Positions 61,999 to 64,000 of a stretch of 64,000 nucleotides of DNA are shown here, piece after piece (positions within the stretch are counted from its first letter, which is position 1; every line of letters begins with the position of its first letter). The notes below the pieces were generated by a model. The model was not told where the DNA came from. It saw only the letters and a program-made list of their open reading frames with translations, and made no database searches. The DNA is from Hepsetus odoe (lineage: Eukaryota > Chordata > Actinopteri > Characiformes > Hepsetidae). The translations under genes and the position numbers were made by a program. Location of the stretch: the NCBI GenBank assembly GCA_017165825.1, contig CM029387.1:17230740-17294739 (forward strand). Direction: 5' to 3'.

Positions 61999-64000
61999 TG
62001 TAGACTAGTGTCAGTTTCTGTAGAAATTTGGGACTCTGCTGGGCTTTCGTGGTGATGGGACTGGTGTTGAGTGTCTTTGAGATGTCAAGTGGAGACTGGT
62101 CACAATGTGCCGTCTTATAGTCAACAAACAGACTCTTTAGTTTTGTCAACGTTAAGAGACAGGTTGATGATTCTGAGTTGTTGTATCTCCTCTTTATTCA
62201 CTTTGTCATGTCCATTGAAAAGGTCCAACAAGTGAAGTGAAAGTGACTACATATCATTGTGAAACACAGCAGAGCCACCAGTGAAATACAATTAAATGCA
62301 TTTTCTGCATTTAACCAATACACAACGTACAGCAGGGGGCAGCCATATCTAGCACCCAGGGAGCAGTGATGGGGACGGTACCTTGCTCAAGGGTACCTAC
62401 TGGTTCAGGATACAAACCCACAACCTTCTGATCCTTAGACTTAGCCCTTTATCACTAGGTCACCACTGCCCCTTAGCAGAAGTGGTTGGGGGATGTGCAG
62501 AGTGTCAGTTGTTTTATTGCTCAAATGTATCATGTAAGAAGTCAAGTAGCCAAAACTGGGACCCAGAGCGGCCGCCGTACCTTGTTGTGCTGCAATCACT
62601 GATGTTAACTTTTCACTGGTACTTAATAATGTTATATGTTAAATTTTCATCTCTAATTTCTCCTAACACAGTACACAGAACTTTAAACACATTCCTTCTA
62701 ATTCTGTCACCTGTGCGGCTGCGTTAACTGGACATTTTTTTCACAGTCAATCCTCTAGTGATCCAAATTCGTCTCAGAACTTTCCATCTCATTGAGAAGA
62801 AAATGAATCAGACTGAAGCTCGAGCAGCTTGCAGAGAAAACTACACTGACCTGGTGACTGTGTACAGTGATGAAGACCACGCTGCACTGACTAATCTGAC
62901 TGGTACCAGTTCAGCCTGGATTGGTCTCTATCGCAGTCACGCCAGTGTTAAATGGTCGAATGGTGATGTTACATTCAGTAAACTGACAGGAGACTGTGGG
63001 ACAGGGCCCTGCTGTGCTGATATGAAGGCTGATGGTTTATGGGAATGTCTTCAGTGCACAGTGAGAAGAAAATTCATGTGTTATAAAGAAGGTAACTGAC
63101 TATGAATTATAAAGATTTTAAACCTTGTAAACTGTTTACTTTCTTCAAATCCCAGACTCATATTTCCATGTGAAGATAAACAAATATATCCATCCATCCA
63201 TCAATTTTAATGTAAAATCACCCTCACTATGTTCATCCTTTCTCCACCACAGATGTTACTAATCTCAGCTATCATGTAAACCTGGAGCCTCTGACCTGGT
63301 ATGAAGCTCAGAGTTACTGCAGGAGGAACTACACTGATCTGGTCAGTATCAGAGATCAGAAGCAGAATGATGAAGTGGCGACAGAAGGGATGAAAAGTAA
63401 CACATCCTTCTGGATCGGGCTGTTGAAAGATGGCTGGGAGTGGGCTGATGGAGGACACTCTACCTACAGAAACTGGGAGACTGGTCAGTCTGTTCTGACT
63501 CCATTAAACTGCGTACAGCTGGTTTCAGGAAAATGGTCTTCAGTGCCCTGCAGTGATGTTAGTTCTGCCCTGTGCTATCGCAGTAAGTCATCACTTTACA
63601 GACTCTCCGATTCTCTCATCAGCAGCTCAGCTGTAATTCTCTGTATCACAATCCACAGCATGTCAGAAATTAAAAAGAAGCTACTGTGAACATCTAAACT
63701 GATATATTCTCGTTTCTCACTGGGTTTAAACTGTGACGCACCTTTATGGCTAGAACTTTGTCCAACACAAACAAAAGACTGTCCTCAACCACAATAGCGT
63801 CTGTTCTGTGTCCTTCTGCTGATGGTAGACTTGGCTGCTGTTCTCCTCCTACAACTGCTGGATCGCTCCACTCCTCTCTCTTACCTGGACCTGGAGTGTA
63901 TATTTTAAGAAAGTGTTTTTATCAGCAACATTAAAGCCAATATTTATTTTATTTTCCTTGATTCATGTTGTCTCACTAAATACCATCATTCACAAACACT
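58860..64000 (+). CDS. Tandem C-type-lectin-domain protein 2 (five CTLDs visible; 3' end beyond window)
   Basis: Exons: 58860-58902 (signal peptide METISLLLLLLLLS), 59398-59745 (CTLD A), 60338-60685 (A), 60951-61280 (B), 62747-63091 (A), 63253-63582 (B). All introns are phase 1 and the frame holds throughout. A-type domains carry LRTFHLIEKKMNQTEARAAC, AWIGLYRS, TGDCGTxPCC and RRNFMCYKEG. B-type domains carry WYEAQSYC, FWIGLL, WEWADGG, NW and ALCYR. Many N-glycosylation sequons are present. As in gene 1, the calcium-ligand EPN/QPD and WND motifs are absent. Exons 5-6 are a recent copy of exons 3-4 (see findings). After 63582 a donor GTAAGT follows, so more exons should lie beyond the window; reading through instead would add about 35 residues and stop near 63689. 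No membrane segment is seen yet. Confidence 0.82.
59923..60066 (-). mobile_element. tRNA-derived SINE (family A), inside the duplicated lectin intron
   Basis: Reversed and 3' truncated. CGGTACCTTGCTCAAGGG core. It matches the copy at 62234-62474 closely because the intron itself was duplicated. Confidence 0.75.
61357..61634 (+). mobile_element. Probable solo LTR in an intron of lectin gene 2
   Basis: A 278-bp block begins TGTAACGG and ends CCGTGACA, with TG...CA termini. It contains a TATA-like GTTATAAG near 61447 and a poly(A)-like ATTAAAG near 61570. Flanks are AGTAT and AGTGT, a 4 of 5 match that could be a target-site duplication. No internal retroelement genes are present. Confidence 0.5.
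61955..61994. repeat. (GT)n microsatellite
   Basis: About 19 GT units in lectin gene 2 intron 4. Confidence 0.95.
62234..62474 (-). mobile_element. tRNA-derived SINE (family A), inside the duplicated lectin intron
   Basis: Reversed, with tail AGTGAAAGTGACTACATATC, core GGTACCTTGCTCAAGGG and head TAGGTCACCACTGCCCC. It is longer than its sister copy near 60 kb. Confidence 0.8.

Overview
The window is a piece of a teleost fish chromosome. The genes have many exons and short GT-AG introns, there are long CA, TG and TA microsatellites, and fish-type tRNA-derived SINEs are scattered throughout. Every gene recognised is a vertebrate gene, and the pairing of hes6 with per2 matches the human 2q37 neighbourhood. 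The species cannot be named from the sequence alone.

Layout, left to right. (1) 1.3-7.2 kb, + strand: the last six coding exons of angiomotin-like 2 (amotl2), ending in the PDZ-binding tail VEILI. (2) 7.2-14.4 kb: intergenic, with a dead RTE-type LINE, a Tc1-like remnant, SINEs and simple repeats. (3) 14.4-23.9 kb, + strand: two head-to-tail Hairy/E(spl) bHLH-Orange repressors ending in WRPW, a her8-type gene followed by hes6. (4) 23.9-29.9 kb: intergenic, with a GAGT tetranucleotide array. (5) 30.0-44.1 kb, - strand: the complete coding region of the circadian gene per2. It has 22 coding exons, and the exon phases join into one 1405-residue frame. Its promoter carries a paired D-box and E-box. 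(6) 48.6-51.2 kb, - strand: the three-exon, 81-residue V-ATPase e subunit gene (atp6v0e2 type). (7) 52.5-64 kb, + strand: two tandem C-type-lectin-domain genes, the first with three CTLDs and the second with at least five, running off the window. Between them lies a decayed copy of the V-ATPase gene, so the V-ATPase plus lectin block was duplicated as a unit.

The two hes genes encode DNA-binding or dimerising repressors that recruit Groucho/TLE, and PER2 is the light-inducible negative arm of the circadian loop. The lectins look secreted and probably do not bind sugar in the classical calcium-dependent way, since EPN/QPD and WND motifs are missing.

The most interesting signals are: a nine-unit, 12-residue Gln/Pro tandem repeat inside PER2; a D-box/E-box pair in the per2 promoter; a two-codon upstream ORF in the per2 leader; an identical 16-bp octamer-containing element upstream of the TATA box of both hes genes; a GC-AG intron in hes6; dinucleotide tracts touching the splice sites of four amotl2 exons; and the nested duplications in the lectin cluster.
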